Source of the DNA: Knufia peltigerae
Lineage: Eukaryota; Ascomycota; Eurotiomycetes; Chaetothyriales; Trichomeriaceae
Assembly: GCA_030247855.1 (NCBI GenBank)
Contig: JAPDRN010000018.1
Coordinates: 124,001 to 188,000 of the forward strand
Length of the DNA stretch: 64,000 nucleotides
Direction: 5' to 3'
The notes under the pieces were generated by a model. The model worked only from the letters and a program-made list of their open reading frames with translations, did not search any database and was not told the origin of the DNA. Shown in pieces: positions 1 to 10,422 of the stretch (the stretch's first letter is position 1; each line of letters starts with the position of its first letter). The position numbers and the translations under genes are program-made.

Positions 1-2
1 AA

Positions 3-2021
3 GCTCACTCCAAAACATTCCTCAGCACACATGCTCGATGTCACATTGACTCCCACTGGGAACCAACTTGGAAGCAGGCACCATGTTCAACCTGCGACAG
101 GAAGTACTGCTATGGTGTTTTGTTCCGCGCCTATGATATGCAGCCTCAAGACATTCTGGCTGATCCAGATTGGCAATGCCCAAGTTGTCGCAATATGTGT
201 GCGTGCCGAACATGTCGCAAGCGTCCAGATCATACGCCGTACATACCGTCAGGCACAGTTCTCGGCCATGATACTAGAGCTGTAGCCGACCCAAGATCCG
301 TTGAGAGTCTCGTCGACTTCAGCTACTCTAATCTTGGTTGGATTCAGAAGGCGGGTGATGACGGCAACGTTGACTCACATCGTATGAGGAGCCGTCGAAC
401 TGAGGCAGATGCCGCTTTGGCGGATACGCCTCAAAGAGGCAACTTAGGAGATAATTATGTTGACGAAGGAGCCTTCAATGATTCTGTTGAGGACGGAATT
501 CTAAGACTAGCTCATCAAGAAGGAATCCCAATCGACCCAGCTTTGGGATCAGGTGCAACACCGACCGACAGCTTGCTCGAAGATGAGGATATCTATGAGG
601 AACATCCCGAAGGCGCCAGACAAGCCGGTGTACATTCTCCAGACCAGACCCCATGGGTCCCAGAAGGCGGTGTAATACGTGATTATGAGCACGCCTATGA
701 TTTTACAGAGGCAATCACGTACGACTATCCGGATCCTGAAATCGGCAGACACATAGCTCCTCCGACGGAAGAGGAGCAGAGTGGTCCGGCTTCGGGCCAT
801 GTGCCAGCTGCTGCAGATGAATCGGCAGGAATTGAGATGATAGAACGGAAAAGGAAACGGAAGCTGGACGATGACAATCGACCCTACAAGAATAAGAAAT
901 CTGCCGTCAAGAAGAACAAAAAGCAACGAAAATCACTCATTGTCAAATTACCTGTTGACAAAGAGAAGCTCAGTCAAGTCGATCAGATGGTCAATGTTGC
1001 AAAGCAGGCTCTGAATGGAGTGCCGGTTATGCCAGCGCCTGTTATCGGTTCCGATCTCCAGGCACTTAATGCTGCAGAAGGGAATCCGCAACAGGTGCCC
1101 AGGCGAAACCGTGACGTTGAACACCATATCGTTGATAACGACGATGAATTCACCCCTGGCCGATCCCGCGACCGAAGAAAGTCGGCACCAGACGGCGCTC
1201 TTCAGCCTGCTCCAGATGCTGAAATCACAAGGCGAACGACCAGAGTGCAGAATATTCACTATGAAGAACCGGATGAAGAGGAGTTCGATGAGATTCTCCC
1301 ACAACTTTGGGACCCTCGGACTAAAGCAGCACCCAAGATTGTGCGACTTGAAGGACCAAATTCCGATTCTGATGATGGCTCAGCCGACAGTGGAGAGTCT
1401 GAAGATGATCTCGTATTCTCTGCGCCCAGCCCACCGGTCAAGATGGCTGTAGATCCAGCACTACAATCGAAGTCAACAATATCCCAACAGGCCAAGGTTC
1501 AGAATACCCGCCCCTCTGCTACGAGTCAAGGTCAGTTAGTGCGACCATTTGAGACTGTCCCAAGGAAACCAGCAGGGGAGATGCCTTCCCTCACAACGAA
1601 CAACAATTCGAAGACACTAGAAGTCGTGCAAGCCAATAGACGGGCTAAGATGGCGGCAATTGAAGACATGGACATTGAGAACGATTTCGACGACTTTGAC
1701 GACTTTGAATCATCGTCGCAGGATTCGTACCCGGCAGAGTCCGTCTCTGGTCCTGGATTCAAGCAGCCTGCTGTGCCAGCCAAAGCCACTGTTCTTAATG
1801 GCCATACCAATGGTACGCGGGTCCAACAAAACAGGCGGTCGATTGCTGCCAAGGCTTCTGCAGCGGATTGGGGTCAGAGTGACTCCGATGATGAGCCATC
1901 AGTCTTGAAGGCATCATCATCAGGTTGGGCAAGTGTAAACACAAAGACGTCAACACGAGGCATTGCGGTCAAACCTAGCACACCCAAAAAGCGCGGTAGA
2001 CCACCGAAACACCCCTTGTGA
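3..2021 (+). CDS. zf-4CXXC_R1 zinc-finger protein, 5' truncated
   Basis: Only the C-terminal part is present: the frame is open from the first bases of the window, so the start lies upstream. The first ~75 residues hold a run of CxxC pairs (around positions 87-220) ending in a Cys-rich segment with a CRTCRKR core. This matches the zinc-finger domain of the monoamine-oxidase A repressor R1 family (zf-4CXXC_R1), found in nuclear chromatin-associated proteins. The remaining ~590 residues are acidic and low-complexity, with a basic KRKRK patch, an Asp/Phe-rich stretch near 1690-1710 and a final AT-hook-like KKRGRPPK just before the stop. This points to a nuclear DNA- or chromatin-binding protein. 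No intron is needed in the visible part. The specific target is unknown. Confidence 0.8.
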   Translation, partial: AHSKTFLSTHARCHIDSHWEPTWKQAPCSTCDRKYCYGVLFRAYDMQPQDILADPDWQCPSCRNMCACRTCRKRPDHTPYIPSGTVLGHDTRAVADPRSVESLVDFSYSNLGWIQKAGDDGNVDSHRMRSRRTEADAALADTPQRGNLGDNYVDEGAFNDSVEDGILRLAHQEGIPIDPALGSGATPTDSLLEDEDIYEEHPEGARQAGVHSPDQTPWVPEGGVIRDYEHAYDFTEAITYDYPDPEIGRHIAPPTEEEQSGPASGHVPAAADESAGIEMIERKRKRKLDDDNRPYKNKKSAVKKNKKQRKSLIVKLPVDKEKLSQVDQMVNVAKQALNGVPVMPAPVIGSDLQALNAAEGNPQQVPRRNRDVEHHIVDNDDEFTPGRSRDRRKSAPDGALQPAPDAEITRRTTRVQNIHYEEPDEEEFDEILPQLWDPRTKAAPKIVRLEGPNSDSDDGSADSGESEDDLVFSAPSPPVKMAVDPALQSKSTISQQAKVQNTRPSATSQGQLVRPFETVPRKPAGEMPSLTTNNNSKTLEVVQANRRAKMAAIEDMDIENDFDDFDDFESSSQDSYPAESVSGPGFKQPAVPAKATVLNGHTNGTRVQQNRRSIAAKASAADWGQSDSDDEPSVLKASSSGWASVNTKTSTRGIAVKPSTPKKRGRPPKHPL

Positions 2022-2486
2022 GTTTGCCTCGGGGCAGCGCCCAGAGATGCTAGAGATTGCTGGTATGGTTGGAGTGGTTATATGAGAGGAGCGTGGGCTG
2101 GTTGGCGCGGAATTGAGCAGCCACATTTGACCGTGTCCAGGATGTATAGGAATAGTTGTGACTTGGGCAGAGCCATAGTCGGCTAAAACAGAGTAGTAAT
2201 CAACGGACCAAGTGATGGTGTACTCCGTACTTCAATCAAATTCTCTCAATCTTTCAGGGATTAAATTCGAGGTGTAGGACGACAAGGCTGCAAGGATCTC
2301 CGTCGTCCGTTTCCCGTAAAGTCCGAAAAGAAAAAGCTATGACATAGTGCGCAGGCAAAATAAATTCATCTCATGCCACTTGCTGGATGCCTGCAGACGA
2401 CTTATTAGAACTTCGACGAGCTCAAAACATTCTTGTGATTCTGCGGCCAACCTCCTCCTTTTCAAGGCTCTCCCAAGTGACCAAAC
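2022..2486. other. intergenic, 465 bp
   Basis: No gene is seen. It holds the 3' flank of the zinc-finger gene and the promoter side of the next gene, and includes one copy of the TACTCCGTA 9-mer at 2221-2229. Confidence 0.6.
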
Positions 2487-3564
2487 ATGAACAGCATGCG
2501 GGTGTTGGAGCGTAACGCCTTGCAACAACTCCTCCATGTGCGACCAGCTGCTTCTCGGAGGGCATTGATTCAATTCGAACAACGCTTCGGCCAATCTACT
2601 CTCCAGCAATCCTTACAAACGAGATCCTTGCAAACGTCCGTACGGGACCATACCAGGAGAGGGATACATACACAACGGTCTGCCACTACATTTTCGAGTC
2701 CCGGTCCGAGATTGGGTTCTTTCGCGACGCAGAACGCGAGGAACGGAGGAGGACGAATACCTTGCCCTGGTAGTAGGACACAACAACAGGGGAAGAGATG
2801 GAACAGTGGTAGCAACACGTCATCATCGTCCGGATCGTCCGGGTCGGCGTCGACAGAAAAACTATCCTTTTCTCAACGTATGAAGAAGCTCTCGCGAGAA
2901 TACGGTTGGGCCGCGCTGGGAGTGTACCTGGCCCTCACGGCCCTGGATTTCCCGTTCTGTTTCCTCGCCGTGCGGATGCTCGGGACCGATCGCATAGGAC
3001 ACTGGGAGCACGTGGCGTTGAGCTGGATCCGGGGCGTGGTCGCCTGGCCTTTCCCACAGAAACAGAAGGAGGTGTTGGAGGCGGCCGGGGATGTCGTGGA
3101 AGCCAACGTCGTCGGAGAAACCAAGAGGATCCTCGAGGAAGAAGGGCCCGACCAACAATCTCAAGAGGTCGAGGATCATGGGTACAAGGAGGCTGAAAAG
3201 GCAAACACCGGAAGCAATGCCAGTGAGTTTTTATTTTCTTTATGGATGCTTTGGATAAACACCTGAGTGCGTCTTTCGTCCTTGAGGATCGAGATTGCTA
3301 ACGTCACGGGGGGGTTCGACAACAGGTATATGGACTCAACTCGCTCTGGCTTATGCAATTCACAAATCTTTCATCTTTGTCCGAGTCCCTCTGACAGCGG
3401 CCATTACCCCAAAAGTCGTCAAGACACTACGAGGTTGGGGTTGGAATATTGGAAAAATGCCAAAGAAGGGAGTCAGTGGTTCTTCGGCTTCGTCATCTCC
3501 CTCAAGTTCTTCGGGTACCGCCGGAGTCAACACCAAAGGATCCAAGGTCAAGAGCGACGATTGA
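2487..3564 (+). CDS. FAM210/Nat2-like mitochondrial DUF1279 protein
   Basis: Two exons, 2487-3222 and 3326-3564, joined over a 103-bp intron (GTGAGT donor, CTAAC branch point, CAG acceptor), give 324 aa. The first ~120 residues are Arg/Ser/Gln-rich with almost no acidic residues, as in a mitochondrial presequence. A DUF1279 domain follows: a lysine-rich lead-in, a hydrophobic helix starting EYGWAALGVYLALTALDFP, and a second conserved block after the intron that ends near GWGWNIG. The family includes animal FAM210A/B and yeast Nat2, which are mitochondrial inner-membrane proteins of poorly defined role. A charged linker (Glu-rich) sits between the two conserved blocks. The start is the first ATG before the presequence. 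The splice is strongly supported because it restores the conserved second half. Confidence 0.85.
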
Positions 3565-4008
3565 GACAGCTAGAAGCGACGAGGGCATCTTCAGTTGGAC
3601 CTACAGACATTGATTCATTTCGGGTGGCGGCGCAGTATAGGAAGAAAGGCAAGCAGCCAGGCAGGGCGCTTTAGAAAGAGAGCGGGAACATTGTGGCATC
3701 TTTCTTGTCCTAGTCCACTCCTCTCAATTTTGATCCCGAAGTTGCTTTGTTGGATCTACATCTTCATACTGAAGAACAAGTCATGACGAACCATGGCGTT
3801 TTGTTGATTGGCAACATACAATCCCATGTATACTGTACAGATATTTGTAAAGGTAGGAGAGGAAACCATCATTTGCTACATGCTGGACGGGGTGTTATAG
3901 AATAGTTGTACAGCTTCCGTTCTCCAGGGTTGGCCATTCTCCCATGCTCCATGCTTGGATTTTTTCCCCCTTCCTTTTTGGTGTCTTTCCTTTTCTCCAT
4001 TGTTGGTC
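3565..4008. other. convergent intergenic, 444 bp
   Basis: This is the 3' flank shared by two convergent genes. No further gene or repeat is seen. Confidence 0.6.
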
Positions 4009-4728
4009 TTAAATCTTTTGTCCTGCTATGGGATCCCTGGTCCCTTCCATCTCTAGTAATTGTATAGTCTGGCTCTGACCGTCGGCGCCCGGCGATTGCA
4101 AACTCCACTCCAGAGTCTCGAAGAATTCCGCACCCTTTTTCCTTATGCTGACGAATTTTGTCTGCGCCGTGCCCTTTGTCCCCTTGACCCAGAATGTGAT
4201 GTCGATCGTCCCTTGCATGGGACTCAATTCCCCTCGGATCCAGGGGACCTGACTGGCGAAGTAAATCTCATCACCCAGCAACTCACGGGCGTGAGGGTTC
4301 GTCCGCAGGGCGTAGAGGATGCTGTTGACGGTGGAGCTCGAGGATTTCTGGTAATTGAATATAGCCAGACTTGACAACCCAATCAGTGCCACAAACACCG
4401 GCAAGGTCTTGATCCAGATCGAGGTCCTAGAGATGTTGGGTAGGGCTCGGTCGGGTCGTCGGGACAGTAGCGGGCCACTTCCTTCGCGTGGGGGAGGAAC
4501 CAAAGGTCTGACGATCCGTTGTTGATCCGGAGAGGAAGCAGAAGTAGACGTGTATTGTCGTGGTTGTGACGGCTGTTGTCGTGATTGTGGTCTGAAGCGG
4601 AAGAGAGTGCGGCGGAGAAGAGGGTGGTGTGGTGTGCATGCGGTCGAGAAGGAAAATGAGGAGAAGAGGGTGCGCGAGCTGCCGCCGCCGCCGCCACCTT
4701 GCAGAGAGGATGATACTCTACTGCGCAT
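4009..4728 (-). CDS. COA1: cytochrome c oxidase assembly factor 1 (COA1-like)
   Basis: Single exon, 239 aa. The first ~90 residues are rich in Arg, Ser, Pro and Gln with few acids, typical of a mitochondrial targeting sequence. A single membrane segment follows around residues 105-125. After it comes the COA1 (DUF1783) domain: a region with NSILYALRTNP, then LLGDEI, then a beta-rich block with an MQGTIDITFWVKG segment characteristic of the family. In yeast, Coa1 sits in the inner membrane and helps mature Cox1 into complex IV. The family call rests on this order of segments. The gene is convergent with the preceding DUF1279 gene, so the two mitochondrial genes end toward each other. Confidence 0.85.
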   Translation of the reverse strand: MRSRVSSSLQGGGGGGSSRTLFSSFSFSTACTPHHPLLRRTLFRFRPQSRQQPSQPRQYTSTSASSPDQQRIVRPLVPPPREGSGPLLSRRPDRALPNISRTSIWIKTLPVFVALIGLSSLAIFNYQKSSSSTVNSILYALRTNPHARELLGDEIYFASQVPWIRGELSPMQGTIDITFWVKGTKGTAQTKFVSIRKKGAEFFETLEWSLQSPGADGQSQTIQLLEMEGTRDPIAGQKI

Positions 4729-6033
4729 CTCGAGTATGGTGTATACCAGACGCTGGCTTCGATCTGTAATGGTTGTGATGTTGGCGAGGTGTATCGAGTA
4801 TGGAGGATGAACTCAAGGTCATGAGATTCTAGAAATCTTGACGAGTAGAAAGAAGTGTGGAGCCGAAGATCTACCGTACTGTACTTGGTGTGTAGTCAGC
4901 CTTGTATCTGTAGCCTTGTCTTGACGTCCTGCAAAGAGTATATCAATCTCACTTACTCCTCTGTAGATACTCTATATTCAAAGAAGCATGAAAAAATATA
5001 TACAGAAGGATTCTGCCAAAATGGCAAAAACTTAACTAGGATTTATCTCCCATAGGAGCCTAGTTAAGAAAATCCCAGTCGTGTAAGGATTTTTTTCCCC
5101 CAGAAGCCTCCCAACTCGGGACCAGTGAAGGTCTTAAACCGATCTATGGTACTCGCTCTGGAATCTCCCCTGTCGCAGCGCTTACAACTTTTTCTAACCC
5201 TCTCCAGGGACGCTTGATCCTCCTATGTTGTCCACCCACTTTAATTGTCGTGCCCCCAATTTGCCCCCAGAATTGATATCCCACTGTTGTTGATCCCACT
5301 GTTGTTTGTGTGTGTGTGTGTGTTGTACCCTCAGTATCGACATCCCACTTGTTGTGCCCACTGTTGTGTGCCGAACCTGTTTTACTTCAAATCCTCCTCG
5401 AAAAGTCCAAAGCTGCCTGCAGGATAGCCATCCAGTTTGACCTGACTTGACTTTCCTGCTGTATTGCGGAAGGCGACTTCAAACCGTTGCACCAGAGGGT
5501 CGAAAGTAATTGGTTTTCCTGTGAAGGTTAGTTGACAAGAAATTCACGAGTCGAATACATAAAGGATCATTTATTTTGGACGAATGGGGTGCCGGAAAGT
5601 ACCTGGAACAGTGAATGCTCGGGGTGGGCCAGGGACTGTGAAGCTCGTAGGCACGACGATGATGAGAGTGACAACGACCTCGTACACTGGCAGCGGCGTG
5701 CCCTCTCTTGGTACTGATATGTTGGTGACCCAACACCGAGTCTGTCAATCAGCAGCACGACAACATCGCGTCGTGACTTTGAACACAGGTACACTGACAG
5801 GTCGGTCGAACGGGAGAGACTGTACTTTGTGGTATCAATGAGTGACTGAATAGATTCCTTACTACTTACAATCTAAAATGACTCAACCACCCTCGAGATC
5901 TTCTATCGCATCAGATTTGTACCTGTACCCTTTTTTGGAAAAGTCTATATTGTTTCATTTTGAAGCTCCGTCTGGCCCGGTGCTTTCTTCCAATTCATCG
6001 CATGTCCCATCAGTATGCGAGTTACAATCCAAA
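4729..6033. other. intergenic, 1.3 kb, with short simple repeats
   Basis: It contains the COA1 upstream region and the 3' flank of the large reductase gene. A (TG)8 tract lies at about 5307-5322, flanked by imperfect copies of CCCACTGTTGT (about 5275-5370). No credible gene is seen; open frames here are short and of irregular composition. Confidence 0.55.
5307..5322. repeat. (TG)8 microsatellite
   Basis: Eight perfect TG units in a gene-free stretch, within a slightly longer T/G-rich segment. Confidence 0.85.
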
Positions 6034-9000
6034 TCATATCGGTTCATCTCTGGGTTCAATCAGGACCTCATTCACGGAGACATGCGACGGCTGTTTCAGT
6101 GCATAGACAATTGAATTGGCGACATCCTCAGGATCCAAGATCTGCGCTCCGGTCGGTTCTCCATATTTCTTGATAGCTTCAGTGTCGGTCGACATGCCAA
6201 GGAGGTCTGTGGCGACATTTCCCGGTTGAACGCTCGACACACGAAGTCCCTTGCCGGCCGTCTCGAGACGAAGACTCTGTAACGTGGCTTCGACGAAGAA
6301 TTTGCTGGCCGAGTAGACGCCTAGACCAGGGAAGACTTTACGTCCGGCGTCAGAGGAGATGGCGACGATGTGTCCGCTTCCACGAGACAGCATACCCGGC
6401 ACGGTGGACGAAAGACAGTTCAAAAGGCCTTTGCAATTCACATCGACGGTTCGATCCCATTCATCGACCTGCGCATTGGCCATCATGGTGAAATACATGA
6501 CCCCGGCACAGGAGACGAGAATGTCGACGGGACCAAGTTCGCCGTGGGCCGCGTTGATGAGGGACTCGACTTGCTTACGGTCCGTCACATCAGTCTGGCG
6601 GACAATCACCTTTCCTTCTCTGACCACCATTCGACGCTTGATGGCCTCGAGAGCGTCGATACGACGAGCGGCAAGAGCTACGTGACATCCTTCTCGGGCC
6701 AGCGCAACCGCAACGGCGGCGCCAATACCTGAAGATGCACCTGTGACGACTGCCACGCGACCGGCCAGTGGGCCTCTGCGGATGGGTCGTGCAGTTCCAC
6801 CGAGTGATCGTTGGCTTGAGGGAGGGCGAGGAAGCCAGCCTCGAGCGAACCAGTGGCGGGTGTAGGTTTCGAGGAGGATACTATCAACCTTGGGTCGTTC
6901 CACTACAGACCGGAAGGGCCGAGTGGCGGCATTATTCAACACGACGATGCCTTGAAGAAAATCAACACTCGGCATGCCGCTGCGGAGAATGTCGACAGTG
7001 AAAGCACCATCGCCTCCTTTTGCAGATCCTCTCTTCTCGTACCACAAGGCTACCCATTCATCAAAGCTCAACGGCTTGGTAGGGTAGCCCAGCTCTGTCA
7101 AGTCGCTGAACACGACTCGAGTGTCCACCGGGTCTGGATCACCAAGGTGGAAAACGAGTTGTTTGGCGTGTGTCTGATTGGACAAATGAATAATGGCTTT
7201 GCTGACAAAATCCACGGGCGTCATCTCGGCGCGCCAACCTTGAACGTCGGGAGCATAGCCGAGATGGATGGATTCCACAAACATCGCCGACAAAAGATCC
7301 CATGCATTGGCGGCACCTGTCAAACTGTGACCACTGATTGTGCCTGCGCGATGAATCTTGACGGGCAAACCACGCCGGCCGGCTTCGAGAACGAGTTGCT
7401 CAGCAGCCCATTTGGTCTGACCGTATCCGTCGGGGATTTTCTCGGGAACTTCATCGACATAGAGCATAGTACCTTCTGGCCAGCCGGTTTGCGATGGTGG
7501 AAGCACCCCGTTCGTGGAGATGTATTGAACCGTAGCTCCACCGCGACAAGCCAGCCGCAGGATTTCTCTTGTGCCACCAACGTTGGCATTTCGAAGAGCT
7601 GCATAAGGATAGACAAGATTGACCGTCGCAGCTGCGTGGACAATCACTTGGATGCGCGAAGCTAGCTCGTCGAAGGCTTCGTGTGAAAGGCCGAGTCGTT
7701 TTCGAGAAAGATTGCCAGGGAGGATCTCGACCCGTTCCATGATCGAGTCAGTCCACAGACCCAAATCGAGCATGTTCCTCCTGATTCTGGCGATACCACC
7801 TGGTTTGTCTTCTTGTGAAGGATCACTGAAACGGACAAGGCATACAATCTGGGCAGACGTACTTTCCAAGAGATCGTTGAGGAGAAACGCGCCCAAGAAA
7901 CCGGTGGCTCCAGTCAAGAGAACCGTATTCGCCTTGCTAAGGGCGCAGATGGTGGACTTTGGTGGTACGATATCCTTGTCGAGTACAGAATCGGCGCGCA
8001 GAACAGAGGGCAGATCTGCTTGCACCGCAGCAACCTGGCCATCTCTTACTGCTCGGACAGTCTCAAGGTGACCATTTAGCGTGGGAGGGTCGACAAGTCG
8101 CTGAAGGGGAATCCGAAAGCCGAAATTTCGGGAAAGTCTTGAAGCCAGGTCTGCAAGCGACAACGAATGTCCACCGAGATCGAAGAAGTTGTGTTCTGGC
8201 GAAATGTTGCTCGGCGAAGTTTTCAAGGTCGCTGCCCAAACTTCAGCAATCGACTCAATCGAGATTGGATCTTGTTGCTCGATCTTCTGATGACCATTGA
8301 CCTGTCCAGCGTTTTCGCTTGGTGGGGGAGGCAAGCGCTTGGGGTCAGCCTTTCCAGAAACCTCGTGCGTTGGGAGCTCATTCATTTCGACCCACAATGC
8401 TGGAACCATGTAGTGAGCAAGATAGGGCGACAATATCTTGCGTGCCTGTGGGCTGCGGCCTGCATCATTGATCTCCACAACGGGACGCTCTTCTGATTGC
8501 TCCTCATCGCGAACGACATAAGCAACCAATTGTCTATCGAGACCCTCGCCATGGGCAATTACCGCACAGTGACTGACTGCAAGATGCGAAATAATGGCAG
8601 ACTCGACCTTGGCTGGAACAACAGAGTAACCTCGCAGTTTGATCATAGCACCGACCCGGCCGGTGATCTCCAGCAAACCATTCGGTAATATCCGAGCCAG
8701 ATCCCCTGTCCTGTACATACGTGCGCCGGGAGTCGAGTCAAAAGGGTCTGGGGTGAAGGCCTTTGCTGTTGTTTCAGGTCGGTTCAGATAGCCACGGGCA
8801 AGCAATCGACCGCCAACGAACAATTCACCACTTGTGCCAGGTTCCACCTTCTGACCACCCTCATCAAGGATGTAAGTGTGTTTGGGATCGAGAGGAGGAC
8901 CCACAGGACAGTAGGTAGATTCCTCGTCGAGAATCTCCTCGATATCACCACATGCCACTTCGTGTGTCTCACAAGCACTGTAGCAATTGAGTAATCGTGT

Positions 9001-9876
9001 ATTCGGAAGCGCCTTCAGTGCTCGGCGAGCTAGGTCGGTGGTCACGACTTCTCCATTGAGCCAAAGGGTCTTGAGCTCTGGAAGTCGTTTCCCGATCTCC
9101 GGATGTCGAGAGAGGACAGCAGCCAGAAGCGTCGGAGTCATCAAAGTTTCCGTGATATGCTTTGCCGAGAGGAGGTCAACAAGAGCCACCGGATCGTAGC
9201 TTGCATCGTCGGGAACGGCAACGACGGTGGCACCTCTGAGCAGTGGACGAATGATCTCCCAGACGAAAAAGACGTTACAGGCAACTCGATCCCCAGGTTG
9301 CTGGTCGCTGACACCGAATCTGAGATTGTAGGATAGCACTGGAGCTCTGTGTGGGTTGGCAATTCCTTTTGGTTTTCCAGTGGTTCCCGAGGAGTATGCC
9401 ACGAAAGACAATCGGTCCAAATCGTCATCTGCGGGAAGGGGGCCCGAGTCGCTGGTAGCTTCACCATTGGCTTCCGACTCTGCTTCGTCGTCGAGGGATA
9501 TAATTGGCGTCTGACCCTTGATCTTGCCCACCTCCGCTCGATAAGTGACAACCACGGCTGGTTTGGCGTCATCAATAACATCAGCCAGCAAGTCGGGAGG
9601 ATATGCAAGTTCAAGCACAAGGAAAGCACCTCCAGCTTGCAGAGCAGCGAGACAGGCAATTACATAATCGGCACTTCGAGGCAAGAGTACTCCGACCAGT
9701 TTATCCCGACCGACGCCATGCTTGCGAAAGCGATCAGCGAGCGCGGTGACCTTTTCTGCTAGCTGAGTGTAGCTGTACGTGTGCTTGTCGTCCTCCAAGG
9801 CAACATTGTCTGGCGTGGCTTGGACCTGTTGGGTGAAGAGAGCCGACAAGTCCTTGTGTATGTCTATGACGGACAT
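6034..9876 (-). CDS. NRPS-like A-T-R-R carboxylic acid reductase, glycine-betaine-reductase (ATRR) type
   Basis: Intronless, 1280 aa. Domains in order: adenylation (about 10-510; SSGTTGKPKG at 162-171), thiolation with LGGHS and the phosphopantetheine Ser at 571, thioester reductase (TGATGFLG at 655-662, catalytic Tyr818 and Lys822), and a second short-chain reductase (TGASSGIG at 1045-1052, Tyr1188 and Lys1192). This A-T-R1-R2 order and length match the fungal glycine betaine reductase described from Aspergillus nidulans, which reduces betaine through betaine aldehyde to choline with NADPH. At core A4 the Asp that binds an alpha-amino group in amino-acid-activating domains is replaced: NVFFVWE stands where FDxSxWE is usual (Val202). 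This fits a substrate without a free amino group. Exact substrate remains an inference from architecture. The next genes upstream are a GPCR and a Zn2Cys6 factor. Confidence 0.85.
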   Translation of the reverse strand: MSVIDIHKDLSALFTQQVQATPDNVALEDDKHTYSYTQLAEKVTALADRFRKHGVGRDKLVGVLLPRSADYVIACLAALQAGGAFLVLELAYPPDLLADVIDDAKPAVVVTYRAEVGKIKGQTPIISLDDEAESEANGEATSDSGPLPADDDLDRLSFVAYSSGTTGKPKGIANPHRAPVLSYNLRFGVSDQQPGDRVACNVFFVWEIIRPLLRGATVVAVPDDASYDPVALVDLLSAKHITETLMTPTLLAAVLSRHPEIGKRLPELKTLWLNGEVVTTDLARRALKALPNTRLLNCYSACETHEVACGDIEEILDEESTYCPVGPPLDPKHTYILDEGGQKVEPGTSGELFVGGRLLARGYLNRPETTAKAFTPDPFDSTPGARMYRTGDLARILPNGLLEITGRVGAMIKLRGYSVVPAKVESAIISHLAVSHCAVIAHGEGLDRQLVAYVVRDEEQSEERPVVEINDAGRSPQARKILSPYLAHYMVPALWVEMNELPTHEVSGKADPKRLPPPPSENAGQVNGHQKIEQQDPISIESIAEVWAATLKTSPSNISPEHNFFDLGGHSLSLADLASRLSRNFGFRIPLQRLVDPPTLNGHLETVRAVRDGQVAAVQADLPSVLRADSVLDKDIVPPKSTICALSKANTVLLTGATGFLGAFLLNDLLESTSAQIVCLVRFSDPSQEDKPGGIARIRRNMLDLGLWTDSIMERVEILPGNLSRKRLGLSHEAFDELASRIQVIVHAAATVNLVYPYAALRNANVGGTREILRLACRGGATVQYISTNGVLPPSQTGWPEGTMLYVDEVPEKIPDGYGQTKWAAEQLVLEAGRRGLPVKIHRAGTISGHSLTGAANAWDLLSAMFVESIHLGYAPDVQGWRAEMTPVDFVSKAIIHLSNQTHAKQLVFHLGDPDPVDTRVVFSDLTELGYPTKPLSFDEWVALWYEKRGSAKGGDGAFTVDILRSGMPSVDFLQGIVVLNNAATRPFRSVVERPKVDSILLETYTRHWFARGWLPRPPSSQRSLGGTARPIRRGPLAGRVAVVTGASSGIGAAVAVALAREGCHVALAARRIDALEAIKRRMVVREGKVIVRQTDVTDRKQVESLINAAHGELGPVDILVSCAGVMYFTMMANAQVDEWDRTVDVNCKGLLNCLSSTVPGMLSRGSGHIVAISSDAGRKVFPGLGVYSASKFFVEATLQSLRLETAGKGLRVSSVQPGNVATDLLGMSTDTEAIKKYGEPTGAQILDPEDVANSIVYALKQPSHVSVNEVLIEPRDEPI

Positions 9877-10422
9877 GGCTGATTGGTCGATAGGACCTCA
9901 AAAGGCCTCAGGTCGTCCAGTGCGCTGTCCCTTGTGTTATCGAAGCTGTTTCTCTGCACAACTCCTGGGGATTTTCTAGGTGATTAAGATATAAGAGACG
10001 AACCCGGGGTAAATGACGTGTAGAGGCGAGAAGGCCAGATTTTTGTATGTGTTGGATCTTGGGAATCTATCGGCGGCCAATGAAATGGAAGAACTGAAAA
10101 TTCGTCATCCACCAACTCAACGATCCTTGTCAATGGAAGCTGAACGTTGAATCTAGCTCGAATATGGACAAGATTGGCAAGAAAAACCTTGTGCTGCTTC
10201 GGAATTGAAATAATGAAGCTAATTGGCATCAGAAATATTCAACTTTTGGTGGTCGATGATGAATTGCTCTCTCAGCCTCGTGATGCTGAAGTTCGCCGGC
10301 TCAAATTCGGCACAGCCTCGTCAGAAAGCATGAACAGGACGAGGGCTGCGGTATCTTGGCTGTGCAGGAACGATAACGTCTCTATTTAAGAACGCCTGAA
10401 TACATCGATCATCTTTTGCTTA
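9877..10422. other. intergenic, 546 bp, upstream of the A-T-R-R gene
   Basis: Promoter side of the reductase gene and 3' flank of the GPCR gene, both on the minus strand. No gene is seen. Confidence 0.55.
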
